Made by a program: the position numbers and the translations under genes | Assembly: GCA_016936535.1 (NCBI GenBank) | Contig: JAFGXP010000009.1 | Location: 1-52,952, forward strand | DNA length: 52,952 nucleotides | From: Thiotrichales bacterium | GTDB lineage: Bacteria; Pseudomonadota; Gammaproteobacteria; Thiomicrospirales; Thiomicrospiraceae | Reading direction: 5' to 3' | Notes under the pieces: model-generated | Seen by the model: only the letters and a program-made list of their open reading frames with translations | Told to the model about the DNA's origin: nothing | The model's database searches: none | In this document: piece after piece, positions 7,305 to 18,276 of the stretch | How positions within the stretch are numbered: the first letter of the stretch is position 1 | Layout of the letters: each line of letters starts with the position of its first letter

Positions 7305-10300
7305 ATGAATCCATTACAATCGCATCCGGGCCTGAATATTTCCGGCCTCTACTCTCCAGAGTTTGAAAAGGAGAACTGTGGTTTTGGTTTGATCGCCAAT
7401 ATGGACGATAAACCAAGCCACTGGGTGGTCCAAACGGCTATTCTATCCCTTGCCAATATGACGCACCGAGGCGGGGTCGCCGCAGACTGCTGTACTGGCG
7501 ATGGTTGTGGACTTCTAATCAAAAAACCGCACAACTTTTTGACCAAAATTGCGCAAACGCTCGATTTTGCGCTGGCACCCATCTATGCCGTAGGCATGGT
7601 GTTTTTAAACAAAGACATTCAGAAAGCCGATTTAGCACGCGCCACACTTGAAAAACACCTTGCTGAAAAAGGCCTTCAAGTAGCGGGCTGGCGTGAAGTG
7701 CCTGTACGTTCCGAGGTGTTAGGCGCACAAGCCTCCGGTATGGAGCCCAAAATTGAGCAGATTTTTGTCAATGCCGCCAACGGGATGGATGAAGCGGAAT
7801 TCAACCGCATACTGTTTACCGCACGGCGTAAAACCGAGATGGACATCGAACCACAGGACGCAACCTTTTATGTCGCCTCATTGAACAGTCAATTACTGGC
7901 CTATAAAGGATTGGTCATGCCGCGTGAGCTGCCTGAATTCTTCCTGGACTTAAAAAATGAAGACTTCACCTCCTCGGTGATTTCGTACCACCAACGGTTT
8001 TCAACCAACACCACGCCACAATGGCGCTTGGCGCAACCTTTCCGCTTTTTAGCGCATAATGGCGAACTCAATACCATTAAAGGTAACCGTAACTGGGCTT
8101 TGGCACGTCAGAAGAAATTTGTCACGCCTCTGCTGCCTGAACTGCCCAACCTAAAGCCTCTCGTTGCACAAACAGGCTCCGACTCCAACTCGCTAGACAA
8201 TATGCTTGAAGTCTTGATGATGGGCGATATGCATATTTTCCAGGCATTACGTCTGCTCGTTCCTCCGGCTTGGCAGAATATTCCGCACATGGACCCCGAT
8301 AAAAAAGCTTTCTTGGAATACAACTCCATGCACATGGAACCATGGGATGGCCCAGCCGGGATGGTATTGAATACAGGCAAATACGCCATTTGTGGCGTTG
8401 ATCGTAACGGACTGCGTCCAACTCGTTATGTCATCACCAAAGATCGTCATATTACCTTTGCGTCTGAAATCGGGGTCTATCCTTACGCACCCGAAGACGT
8501 GGTTGAAAAAGGCCGTCTAAAACCTGGGCAGATGATTGCAGTGGATTTAGAAACAGGAACACTGCTTAAACCGGATGAAATCGATCACCAGCTGAAAACC
8601 GCCAAACCCTACCGTGAGTGGATGGATAAGGGGTATATGCATCTGGAAGAAAAACTGCAAGACGAGCAGCCAACGCTTAACTGGGACGAAGCCACATCCG
8701 ATACGTATCAAAAGTACTTTCAAGTCACTTTTGAAGAGCGCGACTCGGTCCTGCGTGTTCTGGCCGAAGATGCACAAGAGCCGGTGGTGTCCATGGGTGA
8801 CGATGCGCCCCTGCCTGTTTTCTCGAAAAACAGCCGTAATCTGTACGACTACTTCCGTCAAATGTTCGCGCAGGTCACCAACCCTCCGATTGACCCGCTG
8901 CGTGAAAACATTGTTATGTCGCTCAACACCTGTTTTGGTCGCGAATTAAACATGTTTGAAGAAGGGCCTGAGCACGCACGCCGCCTTGAAGCCAGCTCGC
9001 CGATTCTCAGCCCCGCAATGATGCAGCAGCTTAAATCTTTACGCGATGCCGACTATCGTCATCAGGTGATTTCATTGCATTATGCTCATGAAGAAATGGG
9101 GCTGGAACAAGCGATCAAAGCGGTCTGCCAAGCCGCTGAAGAGGCCGTTAACCAAGGCACTACCCTGCTAATTTTGAGCGACAATGAGATTCAGCCAGGG
9201 CTCACCACCATTCCGGCCTTGATGGCAACGGGCGCGGTGCACCACCACCTCATTACCGTTGGCTTGCGTACCGAAGCCAACATTATTGTTGAAACCGGTT
9301 CAACCCGTGACCCACACCACTTTGCCGTGCTGTTCGGTTACGGGGCCACTGCGGTTTACCCCTATTTAGCCTACGAAGCGATTGCGGATTTGCGTCGTAC
9401 AAAAGAGCTAAACCCCGAGATTAGCATGACCAAATACATTGCCAACTTCCGTAAAGGAATTAACAAAGGCTTGTACAAAATCATGTCAAAAATGGGGATT
9501 TCAACGATTACGTCCTATCGCGGCTCTCAGTTATTTGAAGCGATTGGCTTGAGCACTCCCATTATTGACCTGTGCTTTAAAGGCACCCCGTCTCGAATCG
9601 AAGGGGCAATTTTTGAACACCTCGAACTGGACCAGCGTCGCCTGGCTTGGGAAGCCTTCAACCCACGCAAAGCCCTAAAACAAGGTGGCATTTTCAAATT
9701 TGTGCATGGCGGTGAATACCACGCTTTCAACCCAGAAGTGGTGAACACCATCCGTGAAGCGGTGCAAAAAAATGATCAAACGGCTTATGACAAGTTCCGA
9801 GATCTTGTGAATCATCGTCCCGCGATGACGGTCCGCGATCTCTTTACTTTCAAAGACGGGATTCAAGGCATTGATCTTTCCGAAGTTGAGCCGGTAGAAA
9901 GTCTGTTTAAACGTTTTGACTCGGCAGGTATCTCATTAGGTGCTTTGTCACCGGAAGCTCACGAAGCACTTGCAACCGCAATGAACCGTCTGGGCGCACG
10001 CTCTAACTCCGGAGAAGGTGCCGAAGATCCAATTCGTTATGGCACCGAGCGAATGTCAAAAATCAAACAGATTGCTTCTGGACGCTTTGGCGTAACTGCG
10101 CATTATTTGCGCAATGCAGAAGTCTTGCAGATTAAGGTAGCGCAAGGTGCAAAACCGGGCGAAGGTGGCCAGTTGCCAGGGCATAAGGTTGACTTAACAA
10201 TTGCCAAACTGCGTCATTCCGTTCCTGGCGTCACTCTGATTTCGCCTCCACCGCACCATGACATCTACTCCATTGAGGATTTAGCGCAATTGATTTTTGA

Positions 10301-11795
10301 CTTAAAACAGGTCAATCCAAATGCCTTAGTGTCGGTCAAGCTGGTAGCGGAGCCGGGAGTAGGAACCATTGCGGCCGGTGTTGCGAAAGCCTATGCGGAT
10401 TTGATTACCATCTCCGGATACGATGGTGGAACCGGAGCTTCACCGATGACCTCTGTTAAATACGCAGGTAACCCGTTTGAAATGGGATTGGCCGAAGCCC
10501 ATCAAGTCTTACGTGCTAATGACTTGCGTGGCCAGGTCATTTTACAGGCTGATGGCGGCTTAAAAACCGGTTTGGACGTCATCAAAGCCGCCATTCTTGG
10601 CGCAGAATCCTTTGGATTTGGTACGGTACCCATGATTGCTCTAGGCTGTAAATACCTACGTATTTGCCATCTAAACACCTGTGCGGTTGGCGTAGCAACG
10701 CAAGATGCGCGCTTGCGTAAAGAGCACTTTATTGGTTTACCCGAAATGGTCATGAACTATTTCCATTTTGTGGCCGAAGAGACGCGTGAATGGCTAGCCA
10801 AACTTGGGGTACGTACCCTTGGTGAGCTCGTCGGTCGAGTCGATTTGCTCAAAATGATCGACACCCCCTTGACCGAAAAACAGAAAAATATCGATTTGTC
10901 GGCATTTATCGGCGATGCGGGGATTCCGGCGGACAAACCGCATACGGTTCAGGTCACTCGTAACCAACCTTGGGACCAAGGCTTTATTGCGGAGACCATG
11001 GTAAAAGAAACCCTCAGTGCGATTGAAAATAAAACGGGTGGCACTTTCAGCTTTAATCTAGTCAACACTGGCCGCTCGATTGGCGCACGTGTTGCAGGTG
11101 AAATTGCACAACGTTATGGCAACAATGGCATGAAAGATCGCCCAATCACCTTAAAGTTAACAGGCATTGCTGGGCAATCTTTCGGTGTCTTTAACGTTGA
11201 TGGCCTCAATCTGTACCTTGAGGGCGACGCGAACGATTATGTGGGCAAAGGGATGGCCGGTGGTGAAATCGTAATTCGTCCACCACAAGGCTCTGTTTTT
11301 GATGCCAAGACCACACCGATTGTCGGTAACACTTGTTTGTACGGTGCGACGGGCGGCAAACTGTTTGCAAACGGAACCGGTGGTGAACGTTTTGCCGTTC
11401 GTAACTCTGGCGCTACTGCGGTGGTAGAAGGCTTAGGGGATCACGGTTGTGAATACATGACTGGTGGAACCGTGGTCAGTCTTGGACCCGTTGGCGTTAA
11501 CTTTGGCGCGGGTATGTCCGGTGGTATGGCGTTCATTCTGGATACAGAGCGCACTTTGCCTGATCAAATTAACCCAGAGATGGTTGAAGCGATTCGGATT
11601 GATACTGAGCAGACAGAAGCCTATCGCCTCTACCTGCGCGAACTTTTGACCGAGTTTGTGGAAAAAACCCAAAGTCCTTGGGGTCGAGAAGTGCTTAGCC
11701 AGTTTAGCCGCATGATCGGTGATTTCTGGTTGGTGAAATCGCGAGCCATTGATATTGAACGTCTCTTTGAACTCTTCGCCAAAAAAGCCGACTAA
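7305..11795 (+). CDS. gltB: Glutamate synthase (NADPH) large subunit
   Basis: Converts glutamine and 2-oxoglutarate to two glutamates; with GltD it forms the cytosolic GOGAT complex. The 1496 residues include an N-terminal class II glutamine amidotransferase. Its nucleophile should be Cys25 in ENCGFG, exposed after removal of a 24-residue propeptide. Then come the central domain, the FMN-binding synthase domain (GEGGQLPGHKV, GYDGGTGASP), the 3Fe-4S cluster motif GCKYLRICHLNTC with Cys-x5-Cys-x4-Cys, and the C-terminal beta-helix (GGxxGxxxAGG-like repeats, NTCLYGATGG). GGGAA precedes the ATG. gltD follows after 21 bp, so they form an operon. Confidence 0.98.
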   Translation: MNPLQSHPGLNISGLYSPEFEKENCGFGLIANMDDKPSHWVVQTAILSLANMTHRGGVAADCCTGDGCGLLIKKPHNFLTKIAQTLDFALAPIYAVGMVFLNKDIQKADLARATLEKHLAEKGLQVAGWREVPVRSEVLGAQASGMEPKIEQIFVNAANGMDEAEFNRILFTARRKTEMDIEPQDATFYVASLNSQLLAYKGLVMPRELPEFFLDLKNEDFTSSVISYHQRFSTNTTPQWRLAQPFRFLAHNGELNTIKGNRNWALARQKKFVTPLLPELPNLKPLVAQTGSDSNSLDNMLEVLMMGDMHIFQALRLLVPPAWQNIPHMDPDKKAFLEYNSMHMEPWDGPAGMVLNTGKYAICGVDRNGLRPTRYVITKDRHITFASEIGVYPYAPEDVVEKGRLKPGQMIAVDLETGTLLKPDEIDHQLKTAKPYREWMDKGYMHLEEKLQDEQPTLNWDEATSDTYQKYFQVTFEERDSVLRVLAEDAQEPVVSMGDDAPLPVFSKNSRNLYDYFRQMFAQVTNPPIDPLRENIVMSLNTCFGRELNMFEEGPEHARRLEASSPILSPAMMQQLKSLRDADYRHQVISLHYAHEEMGLEQAIKAVCQAAEEAVNQGTTLLILSDNEIQPGLTTIPALMATGAVHHHLITVGLRTEANIIVETGSTRDPHHFAVLFGYGATAVYPYLAYEAIADLRRTKELNPEISMTKYIANFRKGINKGLYKIMSKMGISTITSYRGSQLFEAIGLSTPIIDLCFKGTPSRIEGAIFEHLELDQRRLAWEAFNPRKALKQGGIFKFVHGGEYHAFNPEVVNTIREAVQKNDQTAYDKFRDLVNHRPAMTVRDLFTFKDGIQGIDLSEVEPVESLFKRFDSAGISLGALSPEAHEALATAMNRLGARSNSGEGAEDPIRYGTERMSKIKQIASGRFGVTAHYLRNAEVLQIKVAQGAKPGEGGQLPGHKVDLTIAKLRHSVPGVTLISPPPHHDIYSIEDLAQLIFDLKQVNPNALVSVKLVAEPGVGTIAAGVAKAYADLITISGYDGGTGASPMTSVKYAGNPFEMGLAEAHQVLRANDLRGQVILQADGGLKTGLDVIKAAILGAESFGFGTVPMIALGCKYLRICHLNTCAVGVATQDARLRKEHFIGLPEMVMNYFHFVAEETREWLAKLGVRTLGELVGRVDLLKMIDTPLTEKQKNIDLSAFIGDAGIPADKPHTVQVTRNQPWDQGFIAETMVKETLSAIENKTGGTFSFNLVNTGRSIGARVAGEIAQRYGNNGMKDRPITLKLTGIAGQSFGVFNVDGLNLYLEGDANDYVGKGMAGGEIVIRPPQGSVFDAKTTPIVGNTCLYGATGGKLFANGTGGERFAVRNSGATAVVEGLGDHGCEYMTGGTVVSLGPVGVNFGAGMSGGMAFILDTERTLPDQINPEMVEAIRIDTEQTEAYRLYLRELLTEFVEKTQSPWGREVLSQFSRMIGDFWLVKSRAIDIERLFELFAKKAD

Positions 11796-13226
<1,431 letters not shown>

Positions 13227-13247
13227 CACTTCGCTTCCTGAGCCTCT

Positions 13248-13282
13248 AAAGCCCGCTTGCTTCTCCCGCTGCGGGCTTTTTT
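13248..13282 (+). terminator. Intrinsic terminator of gltBD
   Basis: AAAGCCCGC pairs with GCGGGCTTT across a 14-base loop and runs into TTTTTTG. It lies 22 bp after the gltD stop codon. Confidence 0.85.
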
Positions 13283-13370
13283 GTTTGGCGCATACGGCCC
13301 TAGGAAAATTTCACCTTTTCTTCACTTTGGGTTTGTTTTAATAAGAACCTCAACTGAAAGGAGAAAATCT

Positions 13371-13733
13371 ATGTTCCGCTATTCCACTGCTCTTATCGCC
13401 TCTACCGCAATGCTTTTCATTACTGGCCTCTCGCCAGTACACGCTCAATACCAAGGGCCAGGTGCTTATGTTGAGACCAACCTAGAACGAATTTTGAACG
13501 CACCACAAGACGATCAACAGGTTCAACTGGAAGGGTTTTTGGTTAATAAAATTCGTGGAGATAAATATACTTTCTCAGATGGCAAACAGACCATTCGGAT
13601 AGAAATCGACAGCGATGCGTTTCCCAGCGAACCTTTCAATGAAAAAACGCGTATTCAAATTCACGGTGAAGTCGAAAAAGACTTTATGGAAACGCCAGAA
13701 ATCGATGTTGACCGTATCCAGATTCTTCGTTAA
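13371..13733 (+). CDS. Periplasmic OB-fold stress protein, YgiW/YdeI (BOF) family
   Basis: A 120-residue exported protein. The signal peptide is about residues 1-24 with cleavage after VHA. The mature part fits the bacterial OB-fold (BOF) family: GAYV near the start, then LEGFLVNKIRGDKYTFSDGKQTIRIEIDSD and a terminal INVDRIQ-like strand (IDVDRIQILR). The upstream frame extends to 13257, but that region is the gltD terminator; AAAGGAG before the ATG at 13371 decides the start. In E. coli ygiW precedes qseBC, and here too an OmpR-type regulator and kinase follow. Role in stress tolerance is known only for relatives. Confidence 0.9.
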   Translation: MFRYSTALIASTAMLFITGLSPVHAQYQGPGAYVETNLERILNAPQDDQQVQLEGFLVNKIRGDKYTFSDGKQTIRIEIDSDAFPSEPFNEKTRIQIHGEVEKDFMETPEIDVDRIQILR

Positions 13734-13754
13734 AACTCAACGTATCTCTCTGCT

Positions 13755-14429
13755 ATGCATATTTTATTAGTTGAAGACGACACAAAGATTATGGCGACTT
13801 TGGTGGATTATCTAGAGCTGGATGGATTCACTTTTGATTGCGCTTATCATGGTCAGGCGGCGATTGAACTCTGCCGCCAGCATCACTTTGATGTCATCGT
13901 CATGGACATCATGATGCCCAGACTTGACGGCATTCAAGCCGCTAAGGTATTACGTGAAACGCTTAAACTTGATACCCCTATCCTATTTTTGACCGCCAAG
14001 GATTCGATTGAAGATAAAACCTTGGCGTTTCAAGCGGGCGGTGATGATTATTTGGTCAAACCCTTCTCTCTTGATGAGCTGCGCCTTCGACTTTTGGCAC
14101 TTAACAAAAGACGACGCTCCCCTGAGCAAAGTGCGCTACAGGTTGGCCCTCTTTGTTTCAACCTCCAAACCGAACAGCTGTTTTTTCATCAAAAATCCAT
14201 CAAACTCGCCCCCAAGCAATTAGCAATTGTTCGTTTTCTGCTCGAACAGCACCCGCAACTGATCAGTCGCGCCCGTCTGGAACAGCATCTCTGGGGGGAA
14301 GACGTTCCCAATAGCGACGCTTTACGCAGTCACCTTTACAGCATTCGCCAAGCCCTGAGTGACGAACAAGGGCCTTTTTTACAAACCCTGCCTACCAAAG
14401 GTTACCGCTTACGAGACCCCAATGCATAA
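13755..14429 (+). CDS. OmpR-family response regulator (QseB-like position)
   Basis: A 224-residue two-domain regulator. The receiver domain has the acidic pair ED at 7-8, the phospho-acceptor Asp51 in VMDIMMPRLDG, and the conserved lysine in DYLVKPF. The winged-helix DNA-binding domain follows from about residue 125, ending with the wing LQTLPTKGYRL. No strong Shine-Dalgarno precedes the ATG, so translation may be coupled to the upstream gene 21 bp away. The kinase start overlaps its stop by 8 bp. The position after ygiW recalls E. coli qseB, but the signal and targets here are unknown. Confidence 0.93.
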   Translation: MHILLVEDDTKIMATLVDYLELDGFTFDCAYHGQAAIELCRQHHFDVIVMDIMMPRLDGIQAAKVLRETLKLDTPILFLTAKDSIEDKTLAFQAGGDDYLVKPFSLDELRLRLLALNKRRRSPEQSALQVGPLCFNLQTEQLFFHQKSIKLAPKQLAIVRFLLEQHPQLISRARLEQHLWGEDVPNSDALRSHLYSIRQALSDEQGPFLQTLPTKGYRLRDPNA

Positions 14430-15708
14430 CCCAACTACATCCACAGCCCCGACCAAATTGTTTAATCGTCTATTGGTCATGGGCGGCAGTTTGGTGGCGA
14501 TTTTTACCGCGTTGTTTATTGTCGTGGTGGTGGTCGCGGAAGATCAGATGGAGCTGCTGAGTTTGCACCATTGGCTCGATGCCGAAGCCAGTCGTTATGA
14601 GCGCGATTATCAGCAAAAAGGGATCACCGATGCTTACCCCAATCCCTATGAATTTGATTTTTATCACAGCCAAAAATCGGTACCTGCATGGCTGAGTCAT
14701 TACCAAACACCGGGTTTTTATGAACATCATCTAGGGCCAGAGGACAAACATTTTTTAGTCCGCCGTGCACCCGATGGACAAGGTTTTTTCTATGTTGTCT
14801 TTAAGGACAATGCCGACGATTATCTCGATCACTATGAAAGTAAACTGCAATTATTTGTCATTGGTTTAGGCAGTTTGATTTTACTGATTGCTGCACTTTA
14901 TGCTTATTTTACCTTGCGTCAAATTGCCCACCCTCTGCAGCAAGTCTTACAAAAAATCCGCCAGATGCCGCCCGATTTTGCCGATTTTTCAGTGAGCAAT
15001 CAATACCAAGAACTGCAACAAATTGAACAAGCGCTACTCCATAGCAAACGCCAAATTGCCGACTTTTTTCGACGCGAACAAGAATTCAGTCGCTTCTCTG
15101 CGCATGAAATCCGGACGCCCTTAATGGTCTTACAAGGCTCAGCCGAACTGCTCGCACGCTTGCCCAATCCCGACCCTCGCGCGACAAAAGCGCAACAGCG
15201 CATTACCCAAAGTTGCGATGAAATTCGCTTACTGACTGATACGTTCTTGCTGTTAGGCAAATCTCGGTTGGAAGCCGAGCGCCTCGAACTCTGTCACCTC
15301 AATCACCTGATTGAAAAACAGTTGGCACAATTACCTTCCCAACACTCAGATGGACCGGTCTTTGAGTTTTTACCGAGCAGTGACGTTTGGTTAGAGAGCC
15401 CGCCGAGTTTTCTTATCATAATCATCCGTAACCTCCTCAAAAATGCCGCCAGTTACAGCGAAGGGACTGTTCGCATTCAATTGGATAACCAACAGTTAAG
15501 AATGAGCAATCCTTCTGGCAGTCAAGCTCACAGCATACTCAAACAAAACCAGGGTTATGGTTATGGACTGATTATTGTCGAACGTATCTGCAACCTGATG
15601 AATTGGCACTTTCATGCTCAAGAACGTGCTGAACACTTTGAGGTGGTCTGGGGCTTTTCGCCAGAAAAACAGCCGACAGATAGCCAACATATAGATAACC
15701 AACATTGA
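14422..15708 (+). CDS. Sensor histidine kinase
   Basis: Partner of the preceding response regulator; the ATG overlaps its stop codon (ATGCATAA). The 428-residue protein has a transmembrane helix near residues 17-39, a periplasmic sensor region of about 110 residues, and a second helix (LFVIGLGSLILLIAALYAYF). A linker and the H-box FSAHEIRTPL follow, then the ATPase domain with N-box IIRNLLKNA and G-box GYGYGLIIVERI. The linker is short for a HAMP domain. No DxGxG G1 box is obvious (the region reads RMSNPSGS), so the ATP lid looks reduced. The periplasmic part is not a family I recognise. Confidence 0.9.
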   Translation: MHNPTTSTAPTKLFNRLLVMGGSLVAIFTALFIVVVVVAEDQMELLSLHHWLDAEASRYERDYQQKGITDAYPNPYEFDFYHSQKSVPAWLSHYQTPGFYEHHLGPEDKHFLVRRAPDGQGFFYVVFKDNADDYLDHYESKLQLFVIGLGSLILLIAALYAYFTLRQIAHPLQQVLQKIRQMPPDFADFSVSNQYQELQQIEQALLHSKRQIADFFRREQEFSRFSAHEIRTPLMVLQGSAELLARLPNPDPRATKAQQRITQSCDEIRLLTDTFLLLGKSRLEAERLELCHLNHLIEKQLAQLPSQHSDGPVFEFLPSSDVWLESPPSFLIIIIRNLLKNAASYSEGTVRIQLDNQQLRMSNPSGSQAHSILKQNQGYGYGLIIVERICNLMNWHFHAQERAEHFEVVWGFSPEKQPTDSQHIDNQH

Positions 15709-15740
15709 GTCTAAGAAAAAACCTTTAACCTTAAATTAAA

Positions 15741-15763
15741 CCAGAAGAACCACTTTCTTCTGG
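15741..15763. terminator. Hairpin between the kinase gene and the convergent peptide gene
   Basis: CCAGAAGA pairs with TCTTCTGG over a 7-base loop. On the reverse strand it is followed by TTTAATTTAA, which would let it end the outer-membrane protein/peptide transcript. On the forward strand the downstream U content is weaker. Confidence 0.55.
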
Positions 15764-15789
15764 CTTGTTCGGTTTTAATCTTCCCTAGC

Positions 15790-15918
15790 TCAACGGATTT
15801 GTTGCTGCATCCACTCAAAATAGGTCTCTATCGTAAAGTCCGCTGGCATCGGACAGGCAAAAAGAGTGTTGGACCACAACAAAATGCCCCCAACCATCAT
15901 GAATTGAAACGATTTCAT
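15790..15918 (-). CDS. Secreted 42-residue peptide with CPMPAD core (copy 1)
   Basis: Short ORF of 42 codons starting with ATG after GGGAG. The first 20 residues look like a signal peptide (MKSF, then MMVGGILLWSNTLFA), and the mature part would start at Cys22 and read CPMPAD, then IETYFEW, ending QQQIR. A second ORF of exactly the same length at 20604-20732 shares ACPMPAD, Ile30, Thr32-Tyr33, Glu35 and the terminal QIR, at the same positions. LFAC could be a lipobox, or signal peptidase I could cut after the alanine. It lies 46 bp downstream of the outer-membrane barrel gene on the same strand and is probably co-transcribed. No function can be assigned. Confidence 0.72.
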   Translation of the reverse strand: MKSFQFMMVGGILLWSNTLFACPMPADFTIETYFEWMQQQIR

Positions 15919-15964
15919 CTTGCTAAGCTCCCAAGTAAGTGGCCTATTTCTTTTTTATGCGCGC

Positions 15965-16618
15965 TTAAAAAGCGTAGTAGGCGCCCAAAAAAAGCTGATG
16001 TGCACGTGCAAAATCCGAGTCACGGTACTGATATTCACCTCGTAAAGCGATCGAGTCCATAAGCTGATAATCGGCACCTGCTCCTACTATTAGCCCGTTT
16101 GTCTTATCGGAAGAACTTTGTCCGCTCTGGTTGCGGTCTGCACCGTTTTCAATATCGGTTTGGCTCGATTGGCTTTGCTTGAGTGTTTCAAAGGTCAAAC
16201 CTGCCTTTACAAAAAAACGCAAATCAGACGAGTACGCATGGTAGTAAACGGGTGTCAACGCCCATACTTGATGGTCAATTTGCGCATTCCACTCATGCTC
16301 ACCCGACTCGGTGCCATTAATAAAGGGTTGCTCAATCCCGCTTTCCTGTTCCGTTTCAGAAAACTGTAATTCCAATCCCCAACGAGGGGAAAACTGATAT
16401 CCCATAAACAGAGCCGCCACGGTTTCACTTGGCGAGCGATCCAAACTGAGGTCGCGAGAACCTTCTGTTTGATGAGTAACCGAATATTCGGTCACAACCG
16501 AGTTATCCCATTTTTGCTGAGTATATAAACCACCAACGCCCAGATAAAAGTCGGCTACGGCCTGCCCAGATAAGGCGCAAAAAGCCCCCATCACAACACT
16601 TCTTACTTGCCAATTCAT
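15965..16618 (-). CDS. Small outer-membrane beta-barrel protein
   Basis: A 217-residue exported protein with signal peptide 1-22 (cleavage after AVA). It has alternating-hydrophobicity strands such as WALTPVYYHAYSS and ALRGEYQYRDSDF and ends in YYAF; a C-terminal aromatic residue is the signal for BAM-mediated insertion. The size and the pattern GVGGLYTQQKWDNS fit the OmpA-like/OmpW-like 8-strand barrel group, but I cannot name the family. AAAGGAG precedes the start. It converges on the two-component system and is followed by the CPMPAD peptide gene, so it may be regulated with it. Confidence 0.75.
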   Translation of the reverse strand: MNWQVRSVVMGAFCALSGQAVADFYLGVGGLYTQQKWDNSVVTEYSVTHQTEGSRDLSLDRSPSETVAALFMGYQFSPRWGLELQFSETEQESGIEQPFINGTESGEHEWNAQIDHQVWALTPVYYHAYSSDLRFFVKAGLTFETLKQSQSSQTDIENGADRNQSGQSSSDKTNGLIVGAGADYQLMDSIALRGEYQYRDSDFARAHQLFLGAYYAF

Positions 16619-16846
16619 GACATGTCTCCTTTTTGTAAATTCCTCCGTACTCTAAACAATCGCTCGTGAACATTTTGTGAAATCCAAAATACGCTTTAAT
16701 ACTTGCTTAATACTCTTGAGGCTTTATGAACAAAAGATTGAACTCTACAAATATAAGAAAATATTAATATTAATTACTTGCAAAAAAGCAACAATATACA
16801 TAAATTAGCATATGCCAATAAATTTAATTAATATAAGGTAATCATT

Positions 16847-18103
16847 ATGCAAATCATCGCACAACAGAAATGGCACCCTCGGCATTGGTTAATGCCACTG
16901 GGTATGATGGGCACCAGCATTATGCTGGTTTTCATTCTCAATGTATTTATTCCACACAAAGGGTATTTTCTTCCCTCTATCACTCAATACCAGACCCACA
17001 TCGCCTCATTGGACGGGGCTTCGCAACTTGGCTTGATGCTGGCTTGGTATGGTTTCTGGCTCCTGTTTATCCTCGGCAGTTTGTTGATTCCGTATTTCAT
17101 TTACAAATCGGTACAATTTTTAAAGGCGGGTGCTCATCAACTCTCTGATCAGGATCCTATGGAAACCGCAGGCTGGTTTGGAATTCCCCTGTCATTAGCA
17201 ATGTATGGCAATGTATCAGCCTTCGCCACCATCATGTTTTTTGAACTCAATGGCAAACAAGACGATGTCTTGTGGCCTTTTTGGCTGGCCTACAACACCG
17301 CAATTGCCTTGATGGCTTTTGCACAATTTATTTGGTATCACCAAAACAAAAAAGCACTCGCCAAGTCAAAACACCCTGCCGCCAATAACCATTCCATGGT
17401 TGTGCCCTTTGCACTCGGTTTTATGGGTTTAAACCTTGCTGGCCCTGGCGCACTTGGCAGTCACAATGAAGTGGTTACACTCTCGCTGATCCTTTCGATG
17501 AGCTTTATCGGCTTATCTGTGGCGGTGTTTTTTAGTAAATTTTCGACTTTCAAACGGGATGCTGCCGCACTTTGGCTCAAACCTTCCGACAACGAGAGCG
17601 CACAGGTAAATAAAAACTGGGGACAAATTCTCAATTTTGGTACCGCCATCACCACCTTCAATGTTTGGATGATCACGTCGGTGCGAAACTATCTCAATTA
17701 TTCACACAACTTTGCCGGGTTTGAACTGGCAACCAAAAATATGATTACATGGGGCGGCGGCATCACTGTCACCTTGGCATTCTTGGTAATAATTACCCTA
17801 GCGCGTAGAGGCTTTTTTGCCCACCTTTTCCAAGCACAACGGCCGCTGATTTTTTCCTTAGGTCTGGTTTGTATGCTGGTCTCCAGCTTTGTGTTAACCG
17901 CCTTGTTTGGTATGACCGCTTTAAAACTGGGAATTATTGAAGCCTATAGTCTTGAACTTTATGCCTTACTCACCTTAGAAGCTGTGTTGTTGAGCCTCAA
18001 TTTATTCGTGGTCTCGGCTTTGGTTTATCGCATGGTTTTGCGTGGCAACATTCAGTGCTGGCAAACGCATGAGATTCGCCAGCTCACTCAAAGCCAGGTG
18101 TAA
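16847..18103 (+). CDS. Polytopic inner-membrane protein, TsoY-like
   Basis: A 418-residue protein with about ten transmembrane helices, for example MLVFILNVFI, YGFWLLFILGSLLIPYFI, AYNTAIALMAFAQFIW, VTLSLILSMSFIGLSVAVFF and LYALLTLEAVLLSLNLFVVSALVY. Conserved-looking polar spots are NLAGPGALGSHNE and the N-terminal HPRHWLMPLGMMG. The overall look fits the TsoY family of sulfur-oxidising gammaproteobacteria, some members of which are selenoproteins; I recall this family rather than prove it. The transport or enzymatic role is unknown. It is preceded by a 228-bp AT-rich region shared with the divergent outer-membrane gene and has an AAGG ribosome site. Confidence 0.6.
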   Translation: MQIIAQQKWHPRHWLMPLGMMGTSIMLVFILNVFIPHKGYFLPSITQYQTHIASLDGASQLGLMLAWYGFWLLFILGSLLIPYFIYKSVQFLKAGAHQLSDQDPMETAGWFGIPLSLAMYGNVSAFATIMFFELNGKQDDVLWPFWLAYNTAIALMAFAQFIWYHQNKKALAKSKHPAANNHSMVVPFALGFMGLNLAGPGALGSHNEVVTLSLILSMSFIGLSVAVFFSKFSTFKRDAAALWLKPSDNESAQVNKNWGQILNFGTAITTFNVWMITSVRNYLNYSHNFAGFELATKNMITWGGGITVTLAFLVIITLARRGFFAHLFQAQRPLIFSLGLVCMLVSSFVLTALFGMTALKLGIIEAYSLELYALLTLEAVLLSLNLFVVSALVYRMVLRGNIQCWQTHEIRQLTQSQV

Positions 18104-18136
18104 ACAGCGCTTTTTGTAGCGACTCGTCCGGAGAAA

Positions 18137-18166
18137 ACAGGGTTTCCGTTTCACGTGAAACCCTGT
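18137..18166. repeat. parS-like palindrome inside a 10-bp hairpin
   Basis: The 14-mer GTTTCACGTGAAAC at 18148-18161 is the exact inner core of the bacterial parS site bound by ParB. It sits inside a longer inverted repeat, ACAGGGTTTC (18137-18146) with GAAACCCTGT (18157-18166), which could fold as a hairpin after the preceding membrane-protein gene. No U tract follows, so a simple terminator is less likely. parA and parB are not in this window. Confidence 0.6.
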
Positions 18167-18276
18167 TCTTGCGCCATTTGCTCATCAAAAAAGTAATCAT
18201 CATTACACTCTCTAGACTTCCCATCCCTCGCCTTGCCTGTTAACCTCTAAACGTTTGTTTACTGCAAGAGGTCACA

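Noticed and set aside
13257-13370. N-terminal extension of the OB-fold protein
   Set aside because: It would translate the gltD terminator and would bury the signal peptide.
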